Origin: Micromonospora globbae
GTDB lineage: Bacteria > Actinomycetota > Actinomycetes > Mycobacteriales > Micromonosporaceae
Length of the DNA stretch: 64,000 nucleotides
Reading direction: 5' to 3'
NCBI RefSeq assembly: GCF_003610785.1
Contig: NZ_RAQQ01000002.1
Coordinates: 124,001 to 188,000 of the forward strand
Part shown: piece after piece, positions 26,480 through 34,411 of the stretch
How positions within the stretch are numbered: position 1 is the first letter of the stretch
Layout of the letters: the number at the start of each line of letters is the position of its first letter
The notes under the pieces: generated by a model
Told to the model about the DNA's origin: nothing
The model's database searches: none
Seen by the model: the letters and a program-made list of their open reading frames with translations, nothing else
Made by a program: the position numbers and the translations under genes

Positions 26480-27451
26480 ATGAGCGCCGAACCGCTGGAG
26501 ATCCACCTCGAGGAACAGGACCTCGCCCGCAGCCTGCGGGAGGACGTGCGCGTCGGGCTGAGCGCCGAGCCGAAGTGGCTGCCGCCGAAGTGGTTCTACG
26601 ACGCCCGCGGCAGCGTGCTGTTCGAGGAGATCACCCGGCTGCCCGAGTACTACCCGACGCGGTCCGAGCGGGCCGTGCTGGCCGCCCGGGCGCCGGACAT
26701 CGCCGAGCTGACCCGCGCGAAGACGCTCATCGAGCTGGGCTCCGGCTCCTCCGAGAAGACCCGGCTGCTGCTGGACGCGCTCACCGACCGGGGCGGGCTG
26801 GGCACCTTCGTGGCGTTGGACGTCTCGGCCAGCGCGCTGCGCGGCTCGACCGCGCGGATCGCCGCCGACTATCCCGGCCTGCGGGTACGGGGCATCGTGG
26901 GCGACTTCACCCGCCACCTCGACCGGCTGCCCGCCGGGGGGAGGCGGCTGGTCCTCTTCCTGGGCGGCACCATCGGCAACCTGCTGCCCGCCGAGCGCGC
27001 CGAGTTCCTCGGCCGGACCCGGGCCGCGCTGGAGTCCGGCGACTGGCTGCTGATCGGCACCGACCTGGTCAAGGACCCCTCGGTCATCGTGCCGGCGTAC
27101 GACGACACCGCCGGCGTGACCGCCGAGTTCAACCGCAACGTGCTGCGCGTCGTCAACCGGGAGCTGGGCGCGGACTTCGTCCCGGAGGCGTTCACCCACG
27201 TGGCGCGCTGGGACGCGACGAACGAGTGGATCGAGATGCGGCTGCGCGCCGACCGCCCGATGCGGGTACGGGTGCCGGAGCTGGACCTCGCGGTGACGTT
27301 CGCGCAGGGGGAGGAGCTGCGTACCGAGGTGTCCGCGAAGTTCCGCCCGGAGGGTGTGGCGGCGGAACTGGCCGCGGCGGGCTTCGCCGGACGCGCGTTC
27401 TGGACCGATCCGGACGGCCTCTTCGGCGTCACGCTGGCCCGCGCCGCCTGA
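26480..27451 (+). CDS. egtD: Histidine N-alpha-trimethyltransferase EgtD
   Basis: SAM-dependent methyltransferase of 323 residues converting histidine to hercynine, the first committed step of ergothioneine synthesis. P-K-W-F-Y-D-A-R-G-S and L-P-E-Y-Y-P-T-R-S-E form the histidine pocket region, L-I-E-L-G-S-G-S-S-E-K-T is the SAM-binding loop, and F-L-G-G-T-I-G-N and F-N-R-N-V-L fit the family. A GAAGGGAAG ribosome binding site precedes ATG 26480. The PLP lyase EgtE, which releases ergothioneine, is not adjacent; the next gene is a transporter. That last step must be encoded elsewhere or done by another lyase. Confidence 0.95.
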   Translation: MSAEPLEIHLEEQDLARSLREDVRVGLSAEPKWLPPKWFYDARGSVLFEEITRLPEYYPTRSERAVLAARAPDIAELTRAKTLIELGSGSSEKTRLLLDALTDRGGLGTFVALDVSASALRGSTARIAADYPGLRVRGIVGDFTRHLDRLPAGGRRLVLFLGGTIGNLLPAERAEFLGRTRAALESGDWLLIGTDLVKDPSVIVPAYDDTAGVTAEFNRNVLRVVNRELGADFVPEAFTHVARWDATNEWIEMRLRADRPMRVRVPELDLAVTFAQGEELRTEVSAKFRPEGVAAELAAAGFAGRAFWTDPDGLFGVTLARAA

Positions 27452-27494
27452 CGGCGTTCGGTCACCCGCACGGCGGGGCGGCGCCGTGATCGGA

Positions 27495-27667
27495 TAGGCT
27501 CGGTTCCGCGAAGGGGAGTAGCCCCCAATGTCGTGGTCGACATACTGGTGCGTCACGCATCCGGCCACGCGGCCCCGTCCCGGGGCGGGCGAGACCTTCG
27601 GCTCAGGCTGTCACAGCCGGGTCGAGGGCGCCCCGTACCTCCTCCCGGCTTGATCGGGAAGGATGTC
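27495..27667 (+). promoter_or_regulatory. yybP-ykoY (Mn2+) riboswitch and promoter of the GDT1-family gene
   Basis: TAGGCT (27495-27500) is a candidate -10 box. The leader has the three hallmarks of the actinobacterial yybP-ykoY element in order: GGGGAGTAGC (27513-27522), GACATACTGG (27539-27548) and GAGACCTTCG (27591-27600), with GC-rich pairing segments between. This RNA class binds Mn2+ and switches on Mn exporters such as MntP, TerC and UPF0016/GDT1 proteins. The regulated gene here is exactly such a protein. Near the start codon CCCG (from 27645) can pair with CGGG before the GGGAAGGA ribosome binding site, suggesting translational control. Confidence 0.78.
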
Positions 27668-28255
27668 ATGGAAGGATTCCTCGCCGCGCTGGTGATCAGT
27701 TTCGGCGTCATCTTCGTTGCCGAACTGGGCGACAAGAGCCAGCTCATGGCGCTGGCCTTCGCCACGCGGTACCGGCCGATGCCGGTCCTCATCGGCATCA
27801 CCGTCGCGACCACGGTGGTGCACCTCGCGTCCGTTGCCATCGGGTCCGGGCTCGGCGCCGTGCTGCCGACCGACTGGATCTCACTGGTCGCGGGCGTCGC
27901 CTTCCTCGGCTTCGCGGCCTGGACGCTACGGGGGGACACCCTCACCGAGGAGGAACGCCGGAAGGCCGAGAAGACCAGCAGGTCGGCGGTCGTCGCCGTC
28001 TCGGTGGCGTTCTTCCTCGCCGAGCTGGGCGACAAGACGATGCTCGCCACGATCACCCTGGCCACCCAGCACGGCTGGGTCGGCACGTGGATCGGCTCGA
28101 CGATCGGCATGGTGGCGGCCGACGCCCTCGCCATCCTGGTCGGCCGGCTGCTCGGCCGCCGCCTCCCGGAGAAGATGATCAGGTTCGGCGCCTCGGCCCT
28201 CTTCGCGATCTCCGGCCTCTGGCTGATCTTCGAGGCCGTCGCCGAACTCACCTGA
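27668..28255 (+). CDS. TMEM165/GDT1 (UPF0016) family cation transporter
   Basis: A six-helix membrane protein of 195 residues with the two signature repeats E-L-G-D-K-S (19-24) and A-E-L-G-D-K-T, each carrying the acidic pair that binds Mn2+/Ca2+. Family members exchange Mn2+ or Ca2+ for protons. In bacteria they act mainly as Mn2+ exporters (MneA). The middle cytosolic loop is charged (E-E-E-R-R-K-A-E-K). ATG 27668 follows a GGGAAGGA ribosome binding site. An open frame reaches upstream through the riboswitch but is not homologous. Control by the Mn2+ riboswitch strengthens the manganese export role. Confidence 0.9.
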   Translation: MEGFLAALVISFGVIFVAELGDKSQLMALAFATRYRPMPVLIGITVATTVVHLASVAIGSGLGAVLPTDWISLVAGVAFLGFAAWTLRGDTLTEEERRKAEKTSRSAVVAVSVAFFLAELGDKTMLATITLATQHGWVGTWIGSTIGMVAADALAILVGRLLGRRLPEKMIRFGASALFAISGLWLIFEAVAELT

Positions 28256-28371
28256 CGGGCGGCGAACGCCGCGCGGCCGTCCCGACAATCCCCGCCGCGC
28301 TGCGGAAAAGACGATCACCACTTACCGTTGGCGGTGAGAGGCGAAGCGGGAGAAAACGGGAGGATGACCAC

Positions 28372-28569
28372 ATGAGCAGGCACGACGAGCCCAACGAGTA
28401 CGGCTTCGCCGGCGGCGCCACCGCCCCCGAACCGCCTCCGGGTGGACGGGCCGACGAGCAGGACCGCGCCGAGGAGGTGGCGATCCCGGGCGACGACCTC
28501 ACCGAACCCGCCAGCGAGGCCCTCTACGAGGAGACCGACGACGAGCACGGGACCGACGACCGGCGATGA
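28372..28569 (+). CDS. Small acidic hypothetical protein
   Basis: A 65-residue, strongly acidic, Glu/Asp/Pro-rich protein with no hydrophobic segment, probably disordered. An excellent GGGAGGA ribosome binding site precedes ATG 28372, and codon use matches the neighbours. A GC-rich hairpin follows the stop. No family or function recognised. Confidence 0.6.
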   Translation: MSRHDEPNEYGFAGGATAPEPPPGGRADEQDRAEEVAIPGDDLTEPASEALYEETDDEHGTDDRR

Positions 28570-28576
28570 GCCGTAC

Positions 28577-28603
28577 GCCCCGGGGGGACACCCCCTCCGG
28601 GGC
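28577..28603 (+). terminator. Hairpin terminator
   Basis: GCCCCGG (28577-28583) pairs with 28597-28603, and inner G4/C4 segments continue the stem with one bulge and a 3-4 nt loop. It lies 8 nt after the stop of the small acidic protein. Confidence 0.65.
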
Positions 28604-29113
28604 GCCCGCTCCCGTCCGACGGGCCGCGCCGGGGTATCCGGCGCGGCCCACGTGCGTCCCGGGACCGGTTCACGCCAGCGAGATCCACGTGTGCCCCGAG
28701 GGCCGGGCGGGCCAGTTAGGGCCCCACGTGCGTCCCGGACCGCGCCGGCTACGCCCGCGTGCGTCCTGAGGCCCCGCCGCCGGCTCGGACCGCCGGCGAG
28801 CGGTCCGTGCCGCTGACCCACCCCACAGGACCGCCGCGCCTCGCGCCGCTGTCCCGGGACCCATCCCGCCTGACGTGGCGCCACCGCCGCGCCCGCCGCC
28901 ACGGGCCGGATGCCGTGACTTTTCCCCGAGGCCGCCCGATGCCGAATGGCTCTTTCCCGGGTTGGTAATTCGAGCGCATCGCGCGCCACTGAAAACGCTC
29001 AACTCCGGACATAAGCCGTATTAGCCGGTTTAATGGTTTCACGAGTTGAAGACGACCTTGGGGGTTTTCGTGAAGTTCTTTGGCGTTACCGGCCCGGTAC
29101 GGAGGCGCGCCTG
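28604..29113. promoter_or_regulatory. 510-bp non-coding region before the exopolysaccharide operon, with AT-rich island
   Basis: No gene is supported. The left part is GC-rich and carries CACGTGCGTCCCGG twice (about 28649 and 28725) with a weaker third copy near 28752. Between about 28960 and 29075 the composition drops sharply in GC (stretches such as TTGGTAATTC and GGTTTAATGG), which is unusual for this window and suits a promoter or nucleoid-protein binding region. Direct repeats of AGCCG and an ATTA/TAAT inverted pair occur at 29014-29034. The BY-kinase gene starts about 40 nt after this island. Confidence 0.4.
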
Positions 29114-30568
29114 ATGGACCTGCTCCGCCAACTTCGCCACGTGCGTCGGCACTGGTGGGTCGTGCTGGTGACCGTGATGGTGGCCCTGGGTGTCAGCGCC
29201 TTCCTCACCGTCCGGGCCCAACCCCGGTACGTCGCCTCGGTGACCTTCTTCGTCACCACCCCCAACCAGGGGGTCTCGGACGCCTACCAGGGCGGACTCT
29301 TCCTCCAGCAGCGTGTCCGGTCGTACGCCGACCTGCTGACCAGCGACCGGCTCGCGCAGAGCGTCGTCGCCGAGAACCCCGTCGGCCTCACGGCGGACGA
29401 GGTGCAGCGCCGGGTCAGCACGTCCACCGAGTCGGGCACGGTTCTGCTCAAGGCGTCGGTGACCGACACCGACCAGACGCGGGCGCTCAAGGTGACCGAG
29501 ACGCTGTCGGCGCAGTTCGTCGACCTCGTGCAGAAGGTCGAGACCCCGCCCGAGGGCAAGGCCCCGATCAAGATCGAGGTGGTGAGCGGCCCCCGCGTCA
29601 GCTCCAGTCCCGTCTCCCCGCAGCCCGTACGCAACCTCCTGCTCGGCGGCATCATCGGCCTGGTGGTCGGCGTGGGCCTGGCCATCCTGCGCGGTGTGGC
29701 CGACGTCCGGCTCCGCGACGCGGCGGGCCTCCAGCGGGCCACCGGCAGCCCCCTGCTCGGCGAGATCCCGTACGAGAGCGGCGCGAAGTCGGCGCCGCTG
29801 ATCATCGGGGACGCCGCCACGTCGTCGCGGGCCGAGGCGATCCGGAAGCTGCGCACCAACCTCCGCTTCGTCGACGTGCACGAACCCGCGCGGGTCATCG
29901 CGGTCACCAGCGCCCTGCAGGGCGAGGGAAAGACCACCCTCTCCTGCAACCTGGCCATCGCCCTCGCCGAGGCGGGCTGGCGGGTCCTGCTGGTCGACGC
30001 CGACCTGCGCCGCCCGAAGGTCGACGAGTACCTGGGCATCGACGCCGGCGTCGGTCTCACCGACGTGCTCGTGGGCGACGTCCAGGTCGGCGACGTGGTG
30101 CAACGGTGGGGCGACAAGTCGCTGCTGGTGCTTCCCAGCGGTTCGGCGCCGCCCAACCCGAGCGAGCTGCTCGGCTCGAAGGCGATGGCCGACCTGCTGC
30201 TCGCCCTCCGCGAGTCGGCCGACATCGTCATCATCGACACCGCCCCGCTGCTCGCCGTGACCGACGGCGTCGTGGTGGCGGTCCAGGCCGACGGCGCGCT
30301 CATGGTCAGCCAGCAGGGGCGGACCTCGCGGACCCAGGTGGCCGCCGCTGCCCGGTCGCTGCACGCGGTCTCCGTGCGGCTGCTCGGCTGCGTGCTGAAC
30401 ATGGCGAAGATGCCGAAGGCCGAGGCGTACCAGTACGAGGCCTACCGGGTGGTCGCCGCCACGGAGCTGCCCGCGGTGCCCAGCGACCGGGCGAGCGCCG
30501 CCCGGCACGCCGAGGGCGGGGCCGGCGTCAGCGACCTGACACAGGAACTCACCCGGTTGCCACGATGA
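29114..30568 (+). CDS. Exopolysaccharide co-polymerase / BY-type tyrosine autokinase
   Basis: A 484-residue Wzc-like protein fusing a Wzz chain-length domain and a tyrosine kinase. Membrane helices lie near residues 15-35 and 175-195, with the extracellular Wzz region between. The kinase has Walker A G-E-G-K-T-T, Walker A' V-L-L-V-D-A-D-L-R-R-P and Walker B I-V-I-I-D-T-A-P. A tyrosine cluster Y-Q-Y-E-A-Y near residue 440 is the likely autophosphorylation site. ATG 29114 is preceded by GGAGG at 8 nt; an upstream ATG at 29033 lies in the AT-rich leader and is less likely. It overlaps tail-to-tail by 20 bp with a tyrosine phosphatase, the expected antagonist. Confidence 0.9.
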   Translation: MDLLRQLRHVRRHWWVVLVTVMVALGVSAFLTVRAQPRYVASVTFFVTTPNQGVSDAYQGGLFLQQRVRSYADLLTSDRLAQSVVAENPVGLTADEVQRRVSTSTESGTVLLKASVTDTDQTRALKVTETLSAQFVDLVQKVETPPEGKAPIKIEVVSGPRVSSSPVSPQPVRNLLLGGIIGLVVGVGLAILRGVADVRLRDAAGLQRATGSPLLGEIPYESGAKSAPLIIGDAATSSRAEAIRKLRTNLRFVDVHEPARVIAVTSALQGEGKTTLSCNLAIALAEAGWRVLLVDADLRRPKVDEYLGIDAGVGLTDVLVGDVQVGDVVQRWGDKSLLVLPSGSAPPNPSELLGSKAMADLLLALRESADIVIIDTAPLLAVTDGVVVAVQADGALMVSQQGRTSRTQVAAAARSLHAVSVRLLGCVLNMAKMPKAEAYQYEAYRVVAATELPAVPSDRASAARHAEGGAGVSDLTQELTRLPR

Positions 30569-31103
30569 GCGCCGCGAGGGGTCGTATCGAGCGTTCGATC
30601 TCCTCGGCGCAGTGGCGGAAGTCGGCGGCGGTGCCGCCGATCGGATCCCGGAGGTCGTCCGCGCCGGGGGCGGCGGGTTGCAGCCGTCCCCGGGCGCGGG
30701 CGGCGGCCTCGACGGCGGCGCGCAGCGGATCGCCGGCGGGGTCCCCGGGCGGCTCGGCCGCCTCCGCGAGGCGCCCGAACTGGCGCAGGGTGAACGTCCG
30801 GTGCAGCACCGACGGCGCGAGCGCGGTGCAGACCGAGCGCTGCCGCCGGGTGGCGGTGAGCACGAGCGTCGCCTCGACCAGGTACTCGGCCCGGAGCCGG
30901 CGGCTGCGGAAGTCGGTGGGGTCCTCGCCGGTCTCGGCCGCGATGTCCGCGGCGTACGGGTGCATCGGCAAGCCCTCCACCGCGTCGGTCCCGGCGCTGG
31001 CCACGGTCACCGGCCGGCCCGCCAGCGCCCGGCGTGCCAGGTACTCGGCCATCGGCGAGCGGCACAGGTTGGCGTGGCAGACGAACAGCACGTGGTCGGT
31101 CAT
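30549..31103 (-). CDS. Low-molecular-weight protein-tyrosine phosphatase
   Basis: A 184-residue Wzb/PtpA-like phosphatase. The catalytic P-loop C-H-A-N-L-C-R-S fits CX5R(S) right after V-L-F-V at the N-terminus, and a later D-P (R-D-P-I-G) supplies the general acid aspartate. The insert after residue about 105 is Ala/Pro-rich and longer than usual. ATG 31103 starts at M-T-D-H-V-L-F-V. It is convergent with the BY-kinase gene and shares its last 20 bp, so kinase and phosphatase form a likely regulatory pair for polysaccharide export despite opposite strands. Confidence 0.9.
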   Translation of the reverse strand: MTDHVLFVCHANLCRSPMAEYLARRALAGRPVTVASAGTDAVEGLPMHPYAADIAAETGEDPTDFRSRRLRAEYLVEATLVLTATRRQRSVCTALAPSVLHRTFTLRQFGRLAEAAEPPGDPAGDPLRAAVEAAARARGRLQPAAPGADDLRDPIGGTAADFRHCAEEIERSIRPLAALIVATG

Positions 31104-31268
31104 CGGGACCCCTCTCGTCGGTGCCGTCGCGGGCGGTGCCGCCACGACGGTGCGGCGCCGGCGGTCGCGGCCGGACGCGGAGGGGTTGCCCGCATCGTAC
31201 GCGGACCAACGCCCCACGGGCGGCGCTGCCGCGCCGTGGCCGGCGATCCGGTCGGGGGTGCGTACGCG

Positions 31269-32483
31269 ATGAGGATCGGCATCCTGTCGTACCACTTCCC
31301 GCCGGAACCGGCCTTCATCCCGGGCAGCCTCGCCGAGGAGCTGGCGGCCCGCGGACACGAGGTGCGCGTGCTCACCGGCTTTCCGGACTATCCCGACGGT
31401 CGGGTCTACCCCGGTTGGCGGCAGCGGTGGCGGCACGAGACGCGGGCCGAGCGGCTGACCGTCCGCCGCGTGCCCCGCTACGTGACCGGTGACGGCTCCT
31501 CCGGCGCCCGGATGGCCGGCTACTACTCGTTCGCGGGCAGCGCCACCCTGGTCGCCCGCCGGTTCCTCGCCGGCATCGACGCGCTCTACGTCTTCCAGAT
31601 GCCGGCCGTCAGCTTCGCGGCGGCCGGTGTGATGCGGCTCCTGAACCGGGTGCCGACCGTCCTGCACGTCCAGGACGTCTGGCCGGAGGACACCCCGGGC
31701 GCCGACGGGCGGTGGGGGGCCCGGATCGCGGCCGCGATGGGCCGGACCTTCCACACCGCCGACCGGGTCGCCGTCGTGGCACCGTCCATGCGGGACCTCG
31801 TCGTCGCGGCGGGCGCCGACCCGGCCCGCGTCTCCGTCGTCCTCAACTGGACCGACGAGCGGATCTTCCGGCCGGCGCAGCCGAGCGCCGCGGCCCGGGA
31901 GCTCGTCCGCCGTGACGGGCGGTGCGTGGTGATGCACGCCGGCACCATCGGCGCGCGGCAGGGGCTGGAGACGGCCGTGCGGGCGGCCGCCGCCCTCGAC
32001 CGCACCATGGACCTGGTCCTGGTGGGTTCCGGCGCGGACGAACGGCGGGTGCGGGGGCTCGCCGCCGAGCTGCGCGCGGAGAACGTGCGGTTCGTCGAAC
32101 GGCGCTCGCCGTTGGACATGCCGGAGCTGTACGCCGCCGCCGACTACCAGCTGGTGATGCTGCGGGACCTGCCCGAGCTGCGCGGCACCGTGCCCGGCAA
32201 GGTGCAGGCCGCGCTGTCGTGCGCGGCGCCCGTGGTCGCCTCGGCCGCCGGGGACACCGCCGACCTGGTGGAACGGGCCCGGGCGGGGCTCTCCTGCCCG
32301 CCGGAGGACTGGGCGAGCCTCGCCGACCGGTTCTGGCTGGCCGCCACCATCCCGGCGTCCGCCCGGGTCGACATGGGCCGGCGGGGACGCGAGGCGTACC
32401 TGCGGGAGATGTCGCTGCCGGCGGGCGTGGACCGGATCGAGCGGCTGCTCCAGGAGGCCGCGGCGGGCCGTCGGGCCGCGTGA
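31269..32483 (+). CDS. Glycosyltransferase family 4 protein (WbuB-like)
   Basis: A 404-residue GT-B enzyme that transfers a sugar from a nucleotide donor in surface polysaccharide assembly. The start M-R-I-G-I-L-S-Y-H-F-P-P-E and G-S-L-A-E-E-L-A-A-R-G-H-E-V define the acceptor-side Rossmann fold; H-V-Q-D-V-W-P-E and V-L-N-W-T-D-E follow. The donor side has V-M-H-A-G-T-I-G and G-T-V-P-G-K-V-Q-A-A-L in place of the usual E-G-x-P-x-x-x-x-E. It resembles WbuB-type N-acetylfucosamine transferases. It is divergent from the phosphatase gene and downstream of the BY-kinase locus. Confidence 0.88.
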   Translation: MRIGILSYHFPPEPAFIPGSLAEELAARGHEVRVLTGFPDYPDGRVYPGWRQRWRHETRAERLTVRRVPRYVTGDGSSGARMAGYYSFAGSATLVARRFLAGIDALYVFQMPAVSFAAAGVMRLLNRVPTVLHVQDVWPEDTPGADGRWGARIAAAMGRTFHTADRVAVVAPSMRDLVVAAGADPARVSVVLNWTDERIFRPAQPSAAARELVRRDGRCVVMHAGTIGARQGLETAVRAAAALDRTMDLVLVGSGADERRVRGLAAELRAENVRFVERRSPLDMPELYAAADYQLVMLRDLPELRGTVPGKVQAALSCAAPVVASAAGDTADLVERARAGLSCPPEDWASLADRFWLAATIPASARVDMGRRGREAYLREMSLPAGVDRIERLLQEAAAGRRAA

Positions 32484-32542
32484 CGCCCGCGAACGAACTT
32501 CGCGTACGCATCCAGATAGGCCATAACGTCACGATTCCCGTC

Positions 32543-32566
32543 TCCCGAGTGTTAAGAACACCGGGA
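32543..32566. promoter_or_regulatory. Inverted repeat in the DUF4012 gene leader
   Basis: GTGTT-AAG-AACAC (32549-32561) is a perfect 5-3-5 palindrome, extended by TCCCG/CGGGA arms with one bulged A. It lies 45 nt before the GTG start in a comparatively AT-rich 100-bp stretch. It could be an operator or a leader hairpin. Confidence 0.45.
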
Positions 32567-32610
32567 GGAATGGGGTCTTCTGTCCGGTTCCAGGGAACGG
32601 GGAGTGTGCG

Positions 32611-34398
32611 GTGACGGAGAGCGAACGACCGCGTCGGCGACGGAGCCGGTCGCGGCGTCGGCGGCGGGCGCGCCTGCGGCGCATGCTGCTCGCCGGGCTG
32701 GTGGTCGGCTCACTGCTGGCGCTGACCGGCGGCTGGGTCGGGTTCCGGGGCTGGCAGGCCCGCGCCCACCTGCTCAACGCCGCCGGGCTGGCCCGGGAAC
32801 TCAGCGCCCAGGTCGTCGGCGGCGACACCGCACGGGCCCAGCGCACCCTGGCCGCGCTGCAGGAGCAGTCGGGCGCCGCCCGGCGGGCCACCGACGACCC
32901 CGGCTGGGCGCTGGGCCGGCGTGTGCCGTTCGCCGGGGACGACCTCGGCGCGGTGCGGCGGATCGCGGTGGCGGTCGACGACCTGGCCCGCGACGCCTTC
33001 CCGGCCCTGCTGCGTGCCGACCTGTCCAGCCTGGTGCCCTCCGGTGGCCGACTCGACGTGGGCCGGTTGCGGACCGTCTCGGCCGACCTCGACGGGGTCA
33101 ACCGGACAGTGCAGCAGACTCGCCGTGACCTGGCCACCGTGTCGGGGGACGGGCTGGTCGCCCAGGTCCGCCAGGCCCTCGTCGACCTGCGCGGCGAGAT
33201 CGACCGGCTGGCCACGTTGACCACGGCGGCCGACCAGGGTGCCCGCCTGCTGCCGCCGTTGCTCGGCGCCGACGGCCCGCGCCGGTACCTGCTGGTCTCC
33301 CAGAATCTCGCCGAGCTGCGCTCGACCGGCGGCATGTTCGGCGCGTACGCGGTGATCGAGGCCGAGAACGGCCGGGTGAAGATGGGGCGGCAGGGCAGCA
33401 GTGCGTCGCTCGGCCGGTTCGACCCGCCGGTGAAGGTGCCCGCGGAGGCCCGCGCCCTCTGGGGTGACCTGCCGGGCATGTATCCGGCCGACGTGAACCT
33501 CACTCCGCACTTCCCGACGGCCGCCGCGCTCTACCGGGAGATGTTCCGCCGCAAGACCGGCAGCACGGTCGACGGGGTGCTCGCCGTGGACCCGGTGGTG
33601 CTGTCGTACCTGCTGAAGGCGACCGGACCCGTCGTCGTGCCCGGCGGCGTGCCGCTGTCCAGCGACAACGTCGTGCGGACGCTGCTCAACGAGGCGTACC
33701 AGCGGCTCGAACCCCGGGAGCAGGACACCTACTTCGCGGCGGCGGCGGTCGCGGTCTTCGACGCCTTCTTCACGAAGAATGTTGATCCGAAGGTGTTGTT
33801 GTCCGTATTCGACCGTGCTATCACCGAACGCCGGATATTGTTCTGGAGTGCCCGACCGGAGGAGCAGCGGACGTTCGGCGAAAGCCGACTTGCCGGGGCC
33901 CTTCCGGAGAAGGACACCGTGCCGGTCGTCGGCGTGTTCCTCAACGACGGCAGCGGCGCGAAGCTCGGCTACTACCTGCGGCCGGCGGCGACCCTCACGG
34001 TCGGTGAATGCCGACCCGACGGCCGCCGGGAACTCCGGTTGCGGGTGACGCTGCGGTCGACGGCGCCGAAGTCCGGTCTCAGTGAGTCGGTCCTCGGCCT
34101 CGGAATGGCGGGTGATCCCTACACCGTACGCACGTTGGTGTCGGTGTTCACCCCGACGGGTGGGGCGGTGCTCGACGCCCGACTCGACGGGACGGAGACG
34201 GCTGTGGGCGGCGGCAGCGAACGCGGCCGCCACGTGACCACGGCGAACGTCGAGGTCCGACCCGGCGCCAGCCGGACGTTGGAGCTCACCGTCCTGACCG
34301 GAAAGAAGACCGGCACCGGTGAGGCCGAGCTGTGGCTCACGCCCACGGCCACCCCTTGGACCACCCAAGTTGATACCGCACCAAGCTGTGACCAGTAG
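32611..34398 (+). CDS. DUF4012 family membrane-anchored protein
   Basis: A 595-residue protein with a very basic cytoplasmic head (R-R-R-R-S-R-S-R-R-R-R-R), one membrane helix (about 25-45) and a large extracellular part. Residues about 60-210 look helical; the DUF4012 core from about 215 contains R-R-Y-L-L-V-S-Q-N-L-A-E-L-R-S-T-G-G-M and D-G-V-L-A-V-D-P-V-V-L-S-Y-L-L, typical of this family. DUF4012 genes often sit in actinobacterial exopolysaccharide clusters, but their function is unknown. Bases 33770-33910 have distinctly lower GC and rarer codons than the rest. GTG 32611 has GGGGAG at good spacing. It is followed 13 nt later by an LPxTG protein gene. Confidence 0.85.
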   Translation: MTESERPRRRRSRSRRRRRARLRRMLLAGLVVGSLLALTGGWVGFRGWQARAHLLNAAGLARELSAQVVGGDTARAQRTLAALQEQSGAARRATDDPGWALGRRVPFAGDDLGAVRRIAVAVDDLARDAFPALLRADLSSLVPSGGRLDVGRLRTVSADLDGVNRTVQQTRRDLATVSGDGLVAQVRQALVDLRGEIDRLATLTTAADQGARLLPPLLGADGPRRYLLVSQNLAELRSTGGMFGAYAVIEAENGRVKMGRQGSSASLGRFDPPVKVPAEARALWGDLPGMYPADVNLTPHFPTAAALYREMFRRKTGSTVDGVLAVDPVVLSYLLKATGPVVVPGGVPLSSDNVVRTLLNEAYQRLEPREQDTYFAAAAVAVFDAFFTKNVDPKVLLSVFDRAITERRILFWSARPEEQRTFGESRLAGALPEKDTVPVVGVFLNDGSGAKLGYYLRPAATLTVGECRPDGRRELRLRVTLRSTAPKSGLSESVLGLGMAGDPYTVRTLVSVFTPTGGAVLDARLDGTETAVGGGSERGRHVTTANVEVRPGASRTLELTVLTGKKTGTGEAELWLTPTATPWTTQVDTAPSCDQ

Positions 34399-34411
34399 GA
34401 GGGAACCAACC

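Noticed and set aside
27533..27667. Longer N-terminus of the GDT1-family protein
   Set aside because: The upstream in-frame codons run through the riboswitch and lack homology. The ribosome binding site is directly before ATG 27668.
28566..28769. A 67-codon frame after the small acidic protein
   Set aside because: It lies over a terminator hairpin, has no ribosome binding site and a Pro/Arg-rich random-looking product.
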